This document shows, one piece after another, positions 25,208 through 33,229 of a stretch of 64,000 nucleotides of DNA; within the stretch, counting starts at the first letter, position 1; each line of letters begins with the position of its first letter. The position numbers and the translations under genes were made by a program. Source of the DNA: Halieaceae bacterium UBA5085. GTDB taxonomy: Bacteria; Pseudomonadota; Gammaproteobacteria; Pseudomonadales; Halieaceae. Below the pieces are notes generated by a model. It saw nothing but the letters and a program-made list of their open reading frames with translations. It had not been told where the DNA came from and did not search any database. The stretch covers positions 1 to 64,000 of the forward strand of contig DIAF01000027.1 in assembly GCA_002414665.1 (NCBI GenBank), written 5' to 3'.

Positions 25208-26159
25208 GCCCAACGCCCTTCGGTCCGGTTCTGGATACTGCTGGCCCGGTCTGTGGGTACCGGGGCCGGAAGCCGCCATCACAGTGCTCGATCCAGACTG
25301 AATGGCTGCCACCAAAATGAGCAGGGACAACACGCGCCTGGCGATCGGCAGCATGCTGGAGAATCTTGCGCCGGGTTTGCCGCGCCGATACCTGATCTTC
25401 GCAGTACACGCTGTTCCAGTCCGGCCTGAAAACCTGGGCAGGATGGTGCAGTATGTCGCCAACGAACAGTGCGCTTTCCCCCTGGCTCTGCAGCTCGAGC
25501 ACAAGATGGCCGGGTGTATGGCCTGGTGCCAGCCACAGCTTCATTCCCGGTGCGATGTCATAGGTGCCGTCGACAAGCTCCGCCAGCCCCGCATCCAGAA
25601 TCGGCTGAACACTGTCTTCGAACACCTGTGCGTTTACCTGGCTACCGGTGAAGCTGGGTCGATCACCGCTGCCCGCAGGGTCCCAATAGTTGCGATCAAT
25701 GCTCGACATCAGATAGCGCGCGCGGGGAAACGTAGGCACCCAGGTGCCGTTCTCAAGGCGCGTATTCCAGCCTACATGGTCGATATGCAGGTGGGAGCAG
25801 ATCACAATGTCGATATCCTCGGGAGCGAACCCGGCGCGGGCGAGATTGGTGAGAAAGGGGGTGTGGAGGTCGCCAAAAACCGGTATGCCGGGTCGTGGCT
25901 TGTCGTTTCCTGCCCCGGTGTCGTAGAGAATGGTCAGACCGTGGGCGCATATGACCCAGCTCTGCAGAAATGCGTAAATACGGTCGCTCTCTGGATGGTA
26001 GTAGTCGGCCGGAATGCGGGCGGAAAAGGTGGCGAAGTCCTTTGCATCGAAACCGGCAAACAGATCCTGCGGCCGGGCAAACTCCCCTTGCCACTCTTCG
26101 ATGTTATGGATTGCAAATTGCCCGACCAGGAAATCGGGTGGCTCGGGTTTCGGTCGCAT
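25200..26159 (-). CDS. MBL-fold metallo-hydrolase
   Basis: A 319-residue metallo-beta-lactamase-fold hydrolase. The metal motif CSHLHIDHVGWN gives HxHxDH at 123-128; further ligands fit the His in LAPGHTPGHLVLEL, the Asp in LFVGDILHH and the His in VVPAHFGG. The two-metal site and overall pattern resemble the AttM/AidC lactonase-like branch. In this operon hydrolysis of a lactone or ester intermediate made by the neighbouring monooxygenases is a reasonable inference. ATG 26159 is used, just after the stop of the upstream gene at 26164. A quorum-quenching role is possible but not supported by context. Confidence 0.85.
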   Translation of the reverse strand: MRPKPEPPDFLVGQFAIHNIEEWQGEFARPQDLFAGFDAKDFATFSARIPADYYHPESDRIYAFLQSWVICAHGLTILYDTGAGNDKPRPGIPVFGDLHTPFLTNLARAGFAPEDIDIVICSHLHIDHVGWNTRLENGTWVPTFPRARYLMSSIDRNYWDPAGSGDRPSFTGSQVNAQVFEDSVQPILDAGLAELVDGTYDIAPGMKLWLAPGHTPGHLVLELQSQGESALFVGDILHHPAQVFRPDWNSVYCEDQVSARQTRRKILQHAADRQARVVPAHFGGSHSVWIEHCDGGFRPRYPQTGPAVSRTGPKGVGHE

Positions 26160-26163
26160 GGCG

Positions 26164-27240
26164 CTATGCCTCGCTGGTGTCCACAATCTGCATCTGTTTC
26201 AGGAGCGGAAGAATATCCGTCGCGAAACGTTGCAGGTCCCTTTCATAATTCTGGAATGTCAGCATCACCGCATTTACGCCAGCGCGATGCACCGCTTGCA
26301 GCTGTTCCGCGACGTCCTCGGCGGTGCCGATCAGATTCAGGCCGCCGCCGCTGGCGGCCAGCATATTCTCGGTGAAGGTGTCGAAGGAGCCGCTGCCAGC
26401 ACCGATATCCCGCAGCCAGTTGCCGGTGGCTTCCGCGTCTTTGTGGTCAATGATCCTGGCCAGCTCGTCCTCCGCCTGCGCGGCCGAATCCCGCCATAAA
26501 GGAAAGGGGAATATGGCGGTACGTACCTTGCGCTGGAAGCCCTCTGCATCGGCGTGGACCGAATTTACCAGTGCCGGCAGGGCTTCAATGCTGGCGCCCG
26601 ACATGAACGACCAGTCGCAATACTGTGCAGTCATGGCGCGTGCATCTGCTGAAACACCGGCGTTGGCGATCTCGGGCATGCGGGCGGGGCGTGGCAAGGA
26701 CACGCCCTCGTTGATTGTGTACCACTCCGAATGGTGGTTCAGTGGCGCCTGTCCGGGGTCCCAGAGCTTGCGCAAAATGTCGACGAATGCCCCCGTGCGC
26801 TCGTAGCGCCGGTTGTGCTCCGCGAGAGTGATGCCCATCATGCCAAACTCGCGTTCGCTCCAGCCGCTCACCACGTTCAGCCCCCACCGGTCACCGCTCA
26901 TGTGTGCGAGGGTGGCGCCGATCTTGGCCATGACAACGGGATGAAACAACGGAACGTGGACGGTGGAAAAGACCCGGATGCTGCGCGTGGCCCTCAGCAG
27001 GGCTGCGGCCCAGGTATTGGTTTCCAGTGATGTGCCGAGAAAATTGGTTGTACCGCCGAAGCCACGCCAGCGGCTCACTGGAAAGAGATAGCGGAAGCCC
27101 AATCGCTCGGCGAACAGTGCAATGCGTTCGTTACTCTCGTAATGCCATTGATCCGCGACAACATCGTGTGTCGAGATGGAGGGCATGTTCGAGCAGTTGG
27201 GCATGAATACGCCCAGCTGCAGTTTTTCTGAAGAAGCCAT
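26164..27240 (-). CDS. LLM-class flavin-dependent monooxygenase, RutA/SfnG-like
   Basis: A 358-residue bacterial-luciferase-fold flavin monooxygenase. It resembles the RutA/SfnG branch: FGGTTNFLGTSLETNTWAAA, SGDRWGLNVVSGWSEREFGM and YERTGAFVDILRKLWDPG correspond to conserved RutA segments. Such enzymes use reduced FMN from a separate flavin reductase to insert oxygen into C-N, C-S or C-C bonds. No flavin reductase lies in the cluster. It follows the TonB receptor gene by 86 bases and precedes the MBL hydrolase gene by four, so oxygenation followed by hydrolysis is a plausible pair of steps. Confidence 0.88.
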   Translation of the reverse strand: MASSEKLQLGVFMPNCSNMPSISTHDVVADQWHYESNERIALFAERLGFRYLFPVSRWRGFGGTTNFLGTSLETNTWAAALLRATRSIRVFSTVHVPLFHPVVMAKIGATLAHMSGDRWGLNVVSGWSEREFGMMGITLAEHNRRYERTGAFVDILRKLWDPGQAPLNHHSEWYTINEGVSLPRPARMPEIANAGVSADARAMTAQYCDWSFMSGASIEALPALVNSVHADAEGFQRKVRTAIFPFPLWRDSAAQAEDELARIIDHKDAEATGNWLRDIGAGSGSFDTFTENMLAASGGGLNLIGTAEDVAEQLQAVHRAGVNAVMLTFQNYERDLQRFATDILPLLKQMQIVDTSEA

Positions 27241-27326
27241 TCCACGCTACCCTATCGGACTTTAATGTCGCGACACATCCGCTCTCGCCGCGCCCCGCGG
27301 GGTGCGGCGAGAGCAGAGAAACCGCA

Positions 27327-29525
27327 TCAGAACTGGTATGCCACGCTGGCACCGTAGGTGCGAGGTGGCAGCATGGAGCCGACGCGGAGTGAGTTGTAGA
27401 GCGGTGCGGTAATGATGTTGTTAGAGATCACCTCCTCGTCAGACAGGTTTCTCGCCCAGAGGCTGACAACCCAGCTGTCACCGGGGAAGGCGTAGTCTGC
27501 CCGGGCATTCAACAAACCGTAACCTTCCTGGAAGGCGTCGCTGCGGTTCCATTCGGTGAAGTAGATGTCGTCCTGATAGTAGGCTTCGCCGCGCAGATGC
27601 AGCAGTCCGTCTCCCATCGCCACCTCGTAGTTCACACCGGCTTTCAGTGTGTATTCGGGTGCATTGGGCAGGGTGTTGCCACTGAGGTCGGTGACTGCAA
27701 AGGCATTGGCATAGTCGCCGTTCAGGAATTCCTTGTACTCCGCGCTCAGGTAGGTTGCATACAGGTCAACCGAGAACCCGCCACCGAGTTGGGCGTCCAT
27801 TTCCAGTTCAATACCGTAGTTCTCGGCCTTCGCGGCGTTGATGGTGGTGACGGTGCTGGTTTCATCAACAAAGGAGATTTGCAGGTCCTGATAATCATAA
27901 TAAAACGCGGCCAGCGCATAGGACAGCGAACCGTCCGGCGCGCTCCACTTGTAGCCGGCTTCGAAGGCATCGACCGTTTCGGGGTCGAGCGGGTCGCTGA
28001 GGCTGCCGGTGTTGATGACCCCGGATTTGAAGGCCTGGGTGTACGTGGCGTAGAGCAGGGAATTATCGTCGCTGCGATATTCCAGCGTCAGGCGCGGCGT
28101 AATGTCGTCCCAATCAGCGGATTTGTCCGTGCTGATGTCGATACCCGCGGCATCGAAGCGGAAGAAGCCAGTGCCCTCCCTCTCTTCATAGTTATAGCGC
28201 AGACCGGCGATGACGGTGAGGGTGTCGGTAATCGGGTAGTTCACCTCCGCGAAGGCACCGTAGGCGGTAATGTCGACGTCACCATTCTGCTCATAACGGC
28301 CGCTGTTGATGGCGTCGCCAGTCGGTGTGCCGCAGAGATCGGGCGCCAGCAGGAAGCAGATATTGTTCAAGGGTACGAAGACGTTGCCATAGAGGTCTTC
28401 CTGCAGGTACATGACACCCGCCAGCAGGTCGTAGCCGTCACCCGAGTAATTGAAGACGAATTCCTGGCCGAAGGAGTCGCTTTCCTCCGTGTAGTCGTTG
28501 CGCCCGAACAGGTCGGCATCGGTGGAATCGAGGTCATCGCGGAGAAAGCGGTCAAGCCCCTGCAGCGACGTTATCGAGCGAAGGTTCAGGCTATCGCTGA
28601 GCTCGAAGTTGAGCAGCAGCGTGGCGCCGTAGCCCTCGCGCGTGTTGATGGCTTCCTGGTCCGAGTTGATGTCATAGAAGTCGCCCCCGACATCAAACAC
28701 GGTCCGGCCGCCAAGCACAGGCACTGCAGGCGGCAGGCCACCGGCGGTACCCTGGGATGGGCCAAAATAGTGAAAGGCAAAGTTGTTATCGTCTTCTTCG
28801 TAGTACTGCAATGACAGGTTGGCATCCCAGGCGGCATCTGGATTGTAGGCAAAGGTCGCGCGGTAGGCCTGAGCATCACGGTCGTCGACATCATTGCCGG
28901 TAAACAGGTTGTCGCCATAGCCGTCACGCTTTTCCAGCTTGGTGGCCAGACGGACTGAGAAATCGGGCGCCATGGGCATATCGACTGCGCCCTCAAACAG
29001 CCCCAGCCCGTAGTTGCCCACCGTGAGGTTTGCGTAGCCACCGAATTCGTCGCCGGGTTTGTTGGTCACCAGGTTGATGGCCCCTGCCGTGGCTCCGCGC
29101 CCGTAGAGTGTGCCCTGTGGGCCGCGCAGTACCTCCACCTGTGCGAGGTCAAACATGCCCGCCAACTGGGCGGCGGGACGCGGAATAATGGCGCCGTCCT
29201 GCAGGAAGGAGACAGCACCCTCGCCACCGATATCGATGCTGGTCATGCCGATGCCGCGAATGAACACACGGGCAAAGCCAAACTGGTCGCCGATCGACAT
29301 GTTGGGCACCGCGACCAGCATGTCGCGAACGTTTTCGATGCCCCCGGGGCCGAGGTCATCGGCGCCAATCACGTTGGCACCACCGGAGAAATCATCGAGG
29401 CTGACCGAGCGTTTGGTCGCAGTGACCACGACCTCCTCGAGGGTGTTCTGCGCCAGGGTGGTTTGTGAGAGTGCCAGGGCGCCAAGCAGCCCTGCATAAA
29501 TGCCTGTTCTTATCGTGTTATGCAT
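27327..29525 (-). CDS. TonB-dependent outer-membrane receptor
   Basis: A 732-residue outer-membrane transporter. It has a signal peptide (1-25), a TonB box (TLEEVVVTATKR) and a plug domain with VFIRGIGM, VEVLRGPQGTLYGRGATAGA and INLVTNKPG. A 22-strand-type barrel follows, ending in VAYQF with the terminal aromatic residue used by the Bam machinery. It belongs to the large family expanded in sphingomonads and marine gammaproteobacteria for organic substrates as well as iron. Its place inside a catabolic operon with no siderophore genes suggests it imports the compound being degraded. The start is backed by AGGAA six bases upstream. Confidence 0.93.
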   Translation of the reverse strand: MHNTIRTGIYAGLLGALALSQTTLAQNTLEEVVVTATKRSVSLDDFSGGANVIGADDLGPGGIENVRDMLVAVPNMSIGDQFGFARVFIRGIGMTSIDIGGEGAVSFLQDGAIIPRPAAQLAGMFDLAQVEVLRGPQGTLYGRGATAGAINLVTNKPGDEFGGYANLTVGNYGLGLFEGAVDMPMAPDFSVRLATKLEKRDGYGDNLFTGNDVDDRDAQAYRATFAYNPDAAWDANLSLQYYEEDDNNFAFHYFGPSQGTAGGLPPAVPVLGGRTVFDVGGDFYDINSDQEAINTREGYGATLLLNFELSDSLNLRSITSLQGLDRFLRDDLDSTDADLFGRNDYTEESDSFGQEFVFNYSGDGYDLLAGVMYLQEDLYGNVFVPLNNICFLLAPDLCGTPTGDAINSGRYEQNGDVDITAYGAFAEVNYPITDTLTVIAGLRYNYEEREGTGFFRFDAAGIDISTDKSADWDDITPRLTLEYRSDDNSLLYATYTQAFKSGVINTGSLSDPLDPETVDAFEAGYKWSAPDGSLSYALAAFYYDYQDLQISFVDETSTVTTINAAKAENYGIELEMDAQLGGGFSVDLYATYLSAEYKEFLNGDYANAFAVTDLSGNTLPNAPEYTLKAGVNYEVAMGDGLLHLRGEAYYQDDIYFTEWNRSDAFQEGYGLLNARADYAFPGDSWVVSLWARNLSDEEVISNNIITAPLYNSLRVGSMLPPRTYGASVAYQF

Positions 29526-29572
29526 GTTTGTTCCTCGCGCGTGGATGTTTTTTGGTAAATTGTTATTGCCTT

Positions 29573-31195
29573 CTATTTAAGTTTTTCCCGGCGAATCGAT
29601 ACGCCGTGTTGTTCTCTGTCCCAGCTGTCTTCTGTCACACCTTCGGTGCGCAGGATGTGCTTCTGCACTTTTGCAGAAGGCGTCTTGGGCAGTTCAGGTA
29701 GAATTCTTATGTAGCGCGGCACCATGAAGTAGGGCATACGTTGTTGCAGAAAATCGAGCAATTCAGCCGGATCAATCGCGGACCCCTCAACTGCGGCGAC
29801 GGTCACCATCACATCGTCTTCACCGACGTCGCTGGGAACGCCGTAGGCAGCGGCCTCGCGCACTGCAGGGAAGGCGACCACTTCCGCCTCGACTTCGAAG
29901 GATGAGATGTTCTCTCCGCGGCGCCTGATGGCGTCTTTACGCCGGTCGACGAAATAGAAAAAGCCTTCCTCATCCTGGCGGAAACAATCCCCGGTGTGGA
30001 ACCATCCGTTGCGCCAGGCTTCGGCGGTCGCTTCGGGGTTCTTGTAGTACCCGTGATTCATGCCCCAGGGGCGATCCGTGCGCACCAGCATTTCTCCAAC
30101 GTCTCCCAGCGGCACTTCGCAGTCGTTCTCATCGACCAGGCGCACATCCACACCGGGGCGAACTTTGCCGCAGGTGCCGCGCCGGGTGGGATTCGGTTCG
30201 GAGACGATGGGAGAAGAGATCTCTGTCATATTGAAAATGGTGTAGACGTCGATACCGAAGCGCTGGTGCAGGTCGCTCGCCGCTTCCGTCAGTGGCACCA
30301 TGAACACCTTTTTCAGCCCATGCTTGCTGTCGTCTTCTGTCGGCGGCTGTTTGAGCAGGAAGGTGGCCATGACACCGAGCAGGAAGGCTGCTGACGTCTC
30401 GGTTTCGCGCACGAAGGGCCAGAAACTATCGGTGCTGAAGTTCTCCATGACCGCGATCGAACCGCCGCGTGCCAGCATCACAAAAATGATGCCCATGCCG
30501 CCAATATGAAACAGCGGCATATTCACCAGGAACCTGTCCTCGCCGGTAATAAAGTGCCAGGTTTCCGGACCGGCATTGGTAAACAGATGCAGATAGGACG
30601 AGAGTACGCCTTTTGACGGGCCGGTTGTGCCCGAGGTGTAAATGATCGATTGGGTGTTCCAGGGTTCTATCGGACTGGCGGGTTCGGGAGGCTGACCCTG
30701 TGTCGACGCCAGGGCGGAAAAAGGCTCGCAGGGCAGTTTTATCTTTGGGCTTGTGGTCCCGGTGGTAAGTACCTTCTCAATCAGCGCCGTGTCGATATCG
30801 TCCAGCCGCTCGACCAGTTCGCCATGTGCAATCAGCAGGCGGGCATCAGAGTTGGCCAGTACATGTGCCAGCAGGTTGCCCTTGTAGGCTGTGTTGAAGG
30901 GCACGAACACCGCCCCCAGGTAGTTGATGGCAAAAAAACTGAGGATGCCCTCGGCGCCTCCAAACAGCCACACCGCGACGTGGTCCCCCTGGCGGACTCC
31001 CCGAGCATGCAGGCCAGCAGCAACCTGTCTGACCTGATTGCGCAGTTCGGCGTAGGTCCATTGTCTGCCATCGTCAAAGATTGCGTACACGTGGTCAGGT
31101 TGTTGCTCTGCCCACCGGTCGATGAGATACCTGACCACGCAGGTTTCTCTGTCTGGGACCCTCGGATCGGCGCATTGGTGGCCAGTCATTGGCAT
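29573..31195 (-). CDS. Acyl-CoA synthetase (AMP-forming, carnitine/crotonobetaine-CoA-ligase-like)
   Basis: A 540-residue ANL-superfamily ligase that activates a carboxylic acid with ATP and CoA. The P-loop-like motif YTSGTTGPSKG is at 186-196, the adenylate motif region gives IFNMTEISSPI, the hinge appears as FFYFVDRRKDAIRRRGENIS and the C-terminal catalytic Lys lies in KTPSAKVQKHIL. The sequence resembles the CaiC-like branch. It presumably makes the CoA ester needed by the B12 mutase and crotonase encoded divergently. It follows the TetR gene by 18 bases. Confidence 0.92.
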   Translation of the reverse strand: MPMTGHQCADPRVPDRETCVVRYLIDRWAEQQPDHVYAIFDDGRQWTYAELRNQVRQVAAGLHARGVRQGDHVAVWLFGGAEGILSFFAINYLGAVFVPFNTAYKGNLLAHVLANSDARLLIAHGELVERLDDIDTALIEKVLTTGTTSPKIKLPCEPFSALASTQGQPPEPASPIEPWNTQSIIYTSGTTGPSKGVLSSYLHLFTNAGPETWHFITGEDRFLVNMPLFHIGGMGIIFVMLARGGSIAVMENFSTDSFWPFVRETETSAAFLLGVMATFLLKQPPTEDDSKHGLKKVFMVPLTEAASDLHQRFGIDVYTIFNMTEISSPIVSEPNPTRRGTCGKVRPGVDVRLVDENDCEVPLGDVGEMLVRTDRPWGMNHGYYKNPEATAEAWRNGWFHTGDCFRQDEEGFFYFVDRRKDAIRRRGENISSFEVEAEVVAFPAVREAAAYGVPSDVGEDDVMVTVAAVEGSAIDPAELLDFLQQRMPYFMVPRYIRILPELPKTPSAKVQKHILRTEGVTEDSWDREQHGVSIRREKLK

Positions 31196-31213
31196 AGCTC
31201 CATCAACGATTCA

Positions 31214-31873
31214 TTACGGGGTGGCGGGCCGCTTGCCTGCGGCGTTCTTGCTCATGGGCATGGCGCGTGGCAGAACCAGCCTGGCAACGCTGCGGATGAC
31301 ATGCGTGATGATTTCCGCTTCGGACCAGCTTCCCCCCGGCTGGTACCAGAGCGCGACCCAACTCATCATGCCGCCAATGGTCGTGGCGGTGAGGACGGGA
31401 TCCTCAACGTCAAATTCACCCTCTGCGTGACCATTGGTCAGCAGTTCTGCCAGCCGGTGGTCGAACAGGGAACGCTTCTCGCGCACCCGGCGCGCGGCGC
31501 CCTGTTCGAGGTTCTTTTCCTCGCGCAGATACACGACGATGTGTTCCTGGTTTTCAATGATCAGGCGCGCTACCTGATCGACGACCAGCTTCAATCGATC
31601 CCAGTGCGACCCTGACGACAGCAGGGACTTGTTCAGCGCCTCCAGAGAGACGCTGATGCCAACCTCGGCGATGTCGTAGAGGATCTCGCCCTTGTTCTTG
31701 TAGTAGCTGTAGATGAAAGGCTTGGTGACCTGCAGCTGGTCAGCAATGGCATCAATCGTCGTTCCCTCGTACCCGAAGCGAAAAAACAGATGGCTCGCCT
31801 CATCGCGGATCCGGCGCCGCTTGAACAGGGCGAGCTCCGCTTTGAGGTTCTTTCCGGGTCGGGCGGCGGTCAC
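31214..31873 (-). CDS. TetR/AcrR-family transcriptional regulator
   Basis: A 219-residue regulator with an N-terminal TetR helix-turn-helix: RIRDEASHLFFRFGYEGTTI then IADQLQVTKPFIYSYYKNKG. The C-terminal ligand domain is of the acyl-CoA-responsive kind often placed with ACS/ACAD genes. The start is GTG at 31873, chosen because GGAGGA lies nine bases upstream and the longer frame is anti-sense-like sequence of the upstream gene. It lies inside the leftward operon, between the alcohol dehydrogenase and ligase genes, and is the obvious local regulator. The dyad at 33121-33137 is a candidate operator. Confidence 0.9.
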   Translation of the reverse strand: MTAARPGKNLKAELALFKRRRIRDEASHLFFRFGYEGTTIDAIADQLQVTKPFIYSYYKNKGEILYDIAEVGISVSLEALNKSLLSSGSHWDRLKLVVDQVARLIIENQEHIVVYLREEKNLEQGAARRVREKRSLFDHRLAELLTNGHAEGEFDVEDPVLTATTIGGMMSWVALWYQPGGSWSEAEIITHVIRSVARLVLPRAMPMSKNAAGKRPATP

Positions 31874-31893
31874 TGCTGCATTCCTCCGATGCG

Positions 31894-33069
31894 CTACAGC
31901 GCCATTTCCAGTACCGGTAGCACATCGGCTGCGCCGGTCACCGGGCGCGGGTTGGTTCGCGCCCAGAGGTCGAGCATCGTGTATTCGGCAACCTGCTGCA
32001 GACGGTCGCTGCCAACATTGACCTCGCGCAGTGAGCGCGGCATACCGAGGCTGCGAATGAACGCGTCGACCAGTTCGCTGGCCGGCCTGTCCGGCTCTCC
32101 AAAGCAGCGGCTGATGCGTTTCTGGCGCTCGCCGTTCACCGGGGCGTTGTAGGCCAGCACGGACGGCGCCATGACGCATGAGCAGTAGCCATGAGGCACA
32201 TCGCAGGTGCCGCCCAGGATGTGGCCAATCGCATGGCTCAGGCCCATGGGAACGCCGGCTATCACTGGAATCATCGATTGCCACGCGCCAACCTGGCATT
32301 TCAGTCGTGCCTCCAGATCCCCCGGGTTGTTCTTGACCCCGGGCAAACCCTCAATCAGAAGTCGCAGGGCGGAGTCGGCCATACCATCGCAGAAGTCATT
32401 CGATTGCAGGGACCCCAGTGTCTCAAGCGCGTGGTCGAGTGCCCGGACTCCCGTCGACAGCCAAAGCCACTCCGGCGTATGCAATGTGAGCGCGGGGTCA
32501 AGGATCACGGCAACCGGTGCCATAGCACGGTGCTCGAATCCCTGCTTGTGATGAATCTTCTCATCCGTGGCCCCGCTCAGGGGGTTGAATTCACCGCCCG
32601 AAAGCGTCGTCGGGCAGATGATTACCGGGATATCGGGGCCCTCGAACTCGGGCTTTATCACCTCCCCCTCGTCATTGACATAGACGTGGTAGGGCTCGAG
32701 GTCATCGTGCTCCCGGAGGTTGTGTTTCAGGCAGAGACTGACGATCTTGCCGGCGTCGGTAATCGAGCCGCCACCTACGGTGACAATCATGTCGGCCTGC
32801 GCATCGCGGGCCATGGCTGCAGCGGCGAGCACGGCGCTGCGCGGAGCGTGCGCTGGCATCCCGTCATACAGCCCGGCGACACGGGGGCCCAGTGCCTTGC
32901 GGATACGTTCAATTTCGTCGGTCTGGGTATTCAGGGTGCGGCTGACCAGCAGGAAAACCCGCTTGGCCTGCAATCGCTCTGCTTCTGCCGCCAGTGCCTT
33001 GGCGGCAGGTTCGCCGAGGTAGACTTTTTCCGTTGTGGTCAGGCCGACCACGCTCGGTTGTATGGCCAT
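31894..33069 (-). CDS. Iron-containing alcohol dehydrogenase
   Basis: A 391-residue group III (Fe-type) NAD(P)-dependent dehydrogenase, a family that includes maleylacetate reductases. The nucleotide motif is VTVGGGSITDAGK. Metal ligands fit the Asp in RALDHALE and the His residues of GLSHAIGHILGG and DVPHGYC. Three in-frame starts exist; ATG 33069 is chosen because GGGAG lies five bases before it. It is the first gene of the leftward operon. In the proposed pathway it would oxidise an alcohol made by hydroxylation or hydrolysis; maleylacetate reduction is an alternative, but no aromatic ring-cleavage genes are present. Confidence 0.88.
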   Translation of the reverse strand: MAIQPSVVGLTTTEKVYLGEPAAKALAAEAERLQAKRVFLLVSRTLNTQTDEIERIRKALGPRVAGLYDGMPAHAPRSAVLAAAAMARDAQADMIVTVGGGSITDAGKIVSLCLKHNLREHDDLEPYHVYVNDEGEVIKPEFEGPDIPVIICPTTLSGGEFNPLSGATDEKIHHKQGFEHRAMAPVAVILDPALTLHTPEWLWLSTGVRALDHALETLGSLQSNDFCDGMADSALRLLIEGLPGVKNNPGDLEARLKCQVGAWQSMIPVIAGVPMGLSHAIGHILGGTCDVPHGYCSCVMAPSVLAYNAPVNGERQKRISRCFGEPDRPASELVDAFIRSLGMPRSLREVNVGSDRLQQVAEYTMLDLWARTNPRPVTGAADVLPVLEMAL

Positions 33070-33120
33070 AGCTGCTCCCGATGTGCTCATTATTTTTTGG
33101 TGAGGCATGCGTTGTCAAAG

Positions 33121-33137
33121 AGTAAGCTTTTTTTACT
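33121..33137. promoter_or_regulatory. Dyad in the divergent promoter region, candidate TetR operator
   Basis: AGTAA (33121-33125) and TTACT (33133-33137) are perfect inverted half-sites around seven bases in the 160-base gap between the divergent operons. Position, symmetry and size fit an operator that could control both directions. Binding by the TetR encoded at 31214 is inferred from location only. Confidence 0.45.
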
Positions 33138-33229
33138 AATCGTCAAGGAAAAAATATTTATGGTAGACAAAGGCTGGGGGCGGTACTACATTGTTTGGCG
33201 ACCTCTAACCCCGACTGCAGCAATCGCCT

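Noticed and set aside
25200..26159. MBL hydrolase as a quorum-quenching lactonase
   Set aside because: The HxHxDH fold signature is shared by many hydrolases. No quorum-sensing synthase lies in the window and the operon context is catabolic.
31874..32299. N-terminal extension of the TetR gene into a 361-residue frame
   Set aside because: The extension overlaps the alcohol dehydrogenase gene and reads as Arg/Ser-rich shadow sequence. A GTG with a strong ribosome-binding site gives a normal 219-residue TetR.
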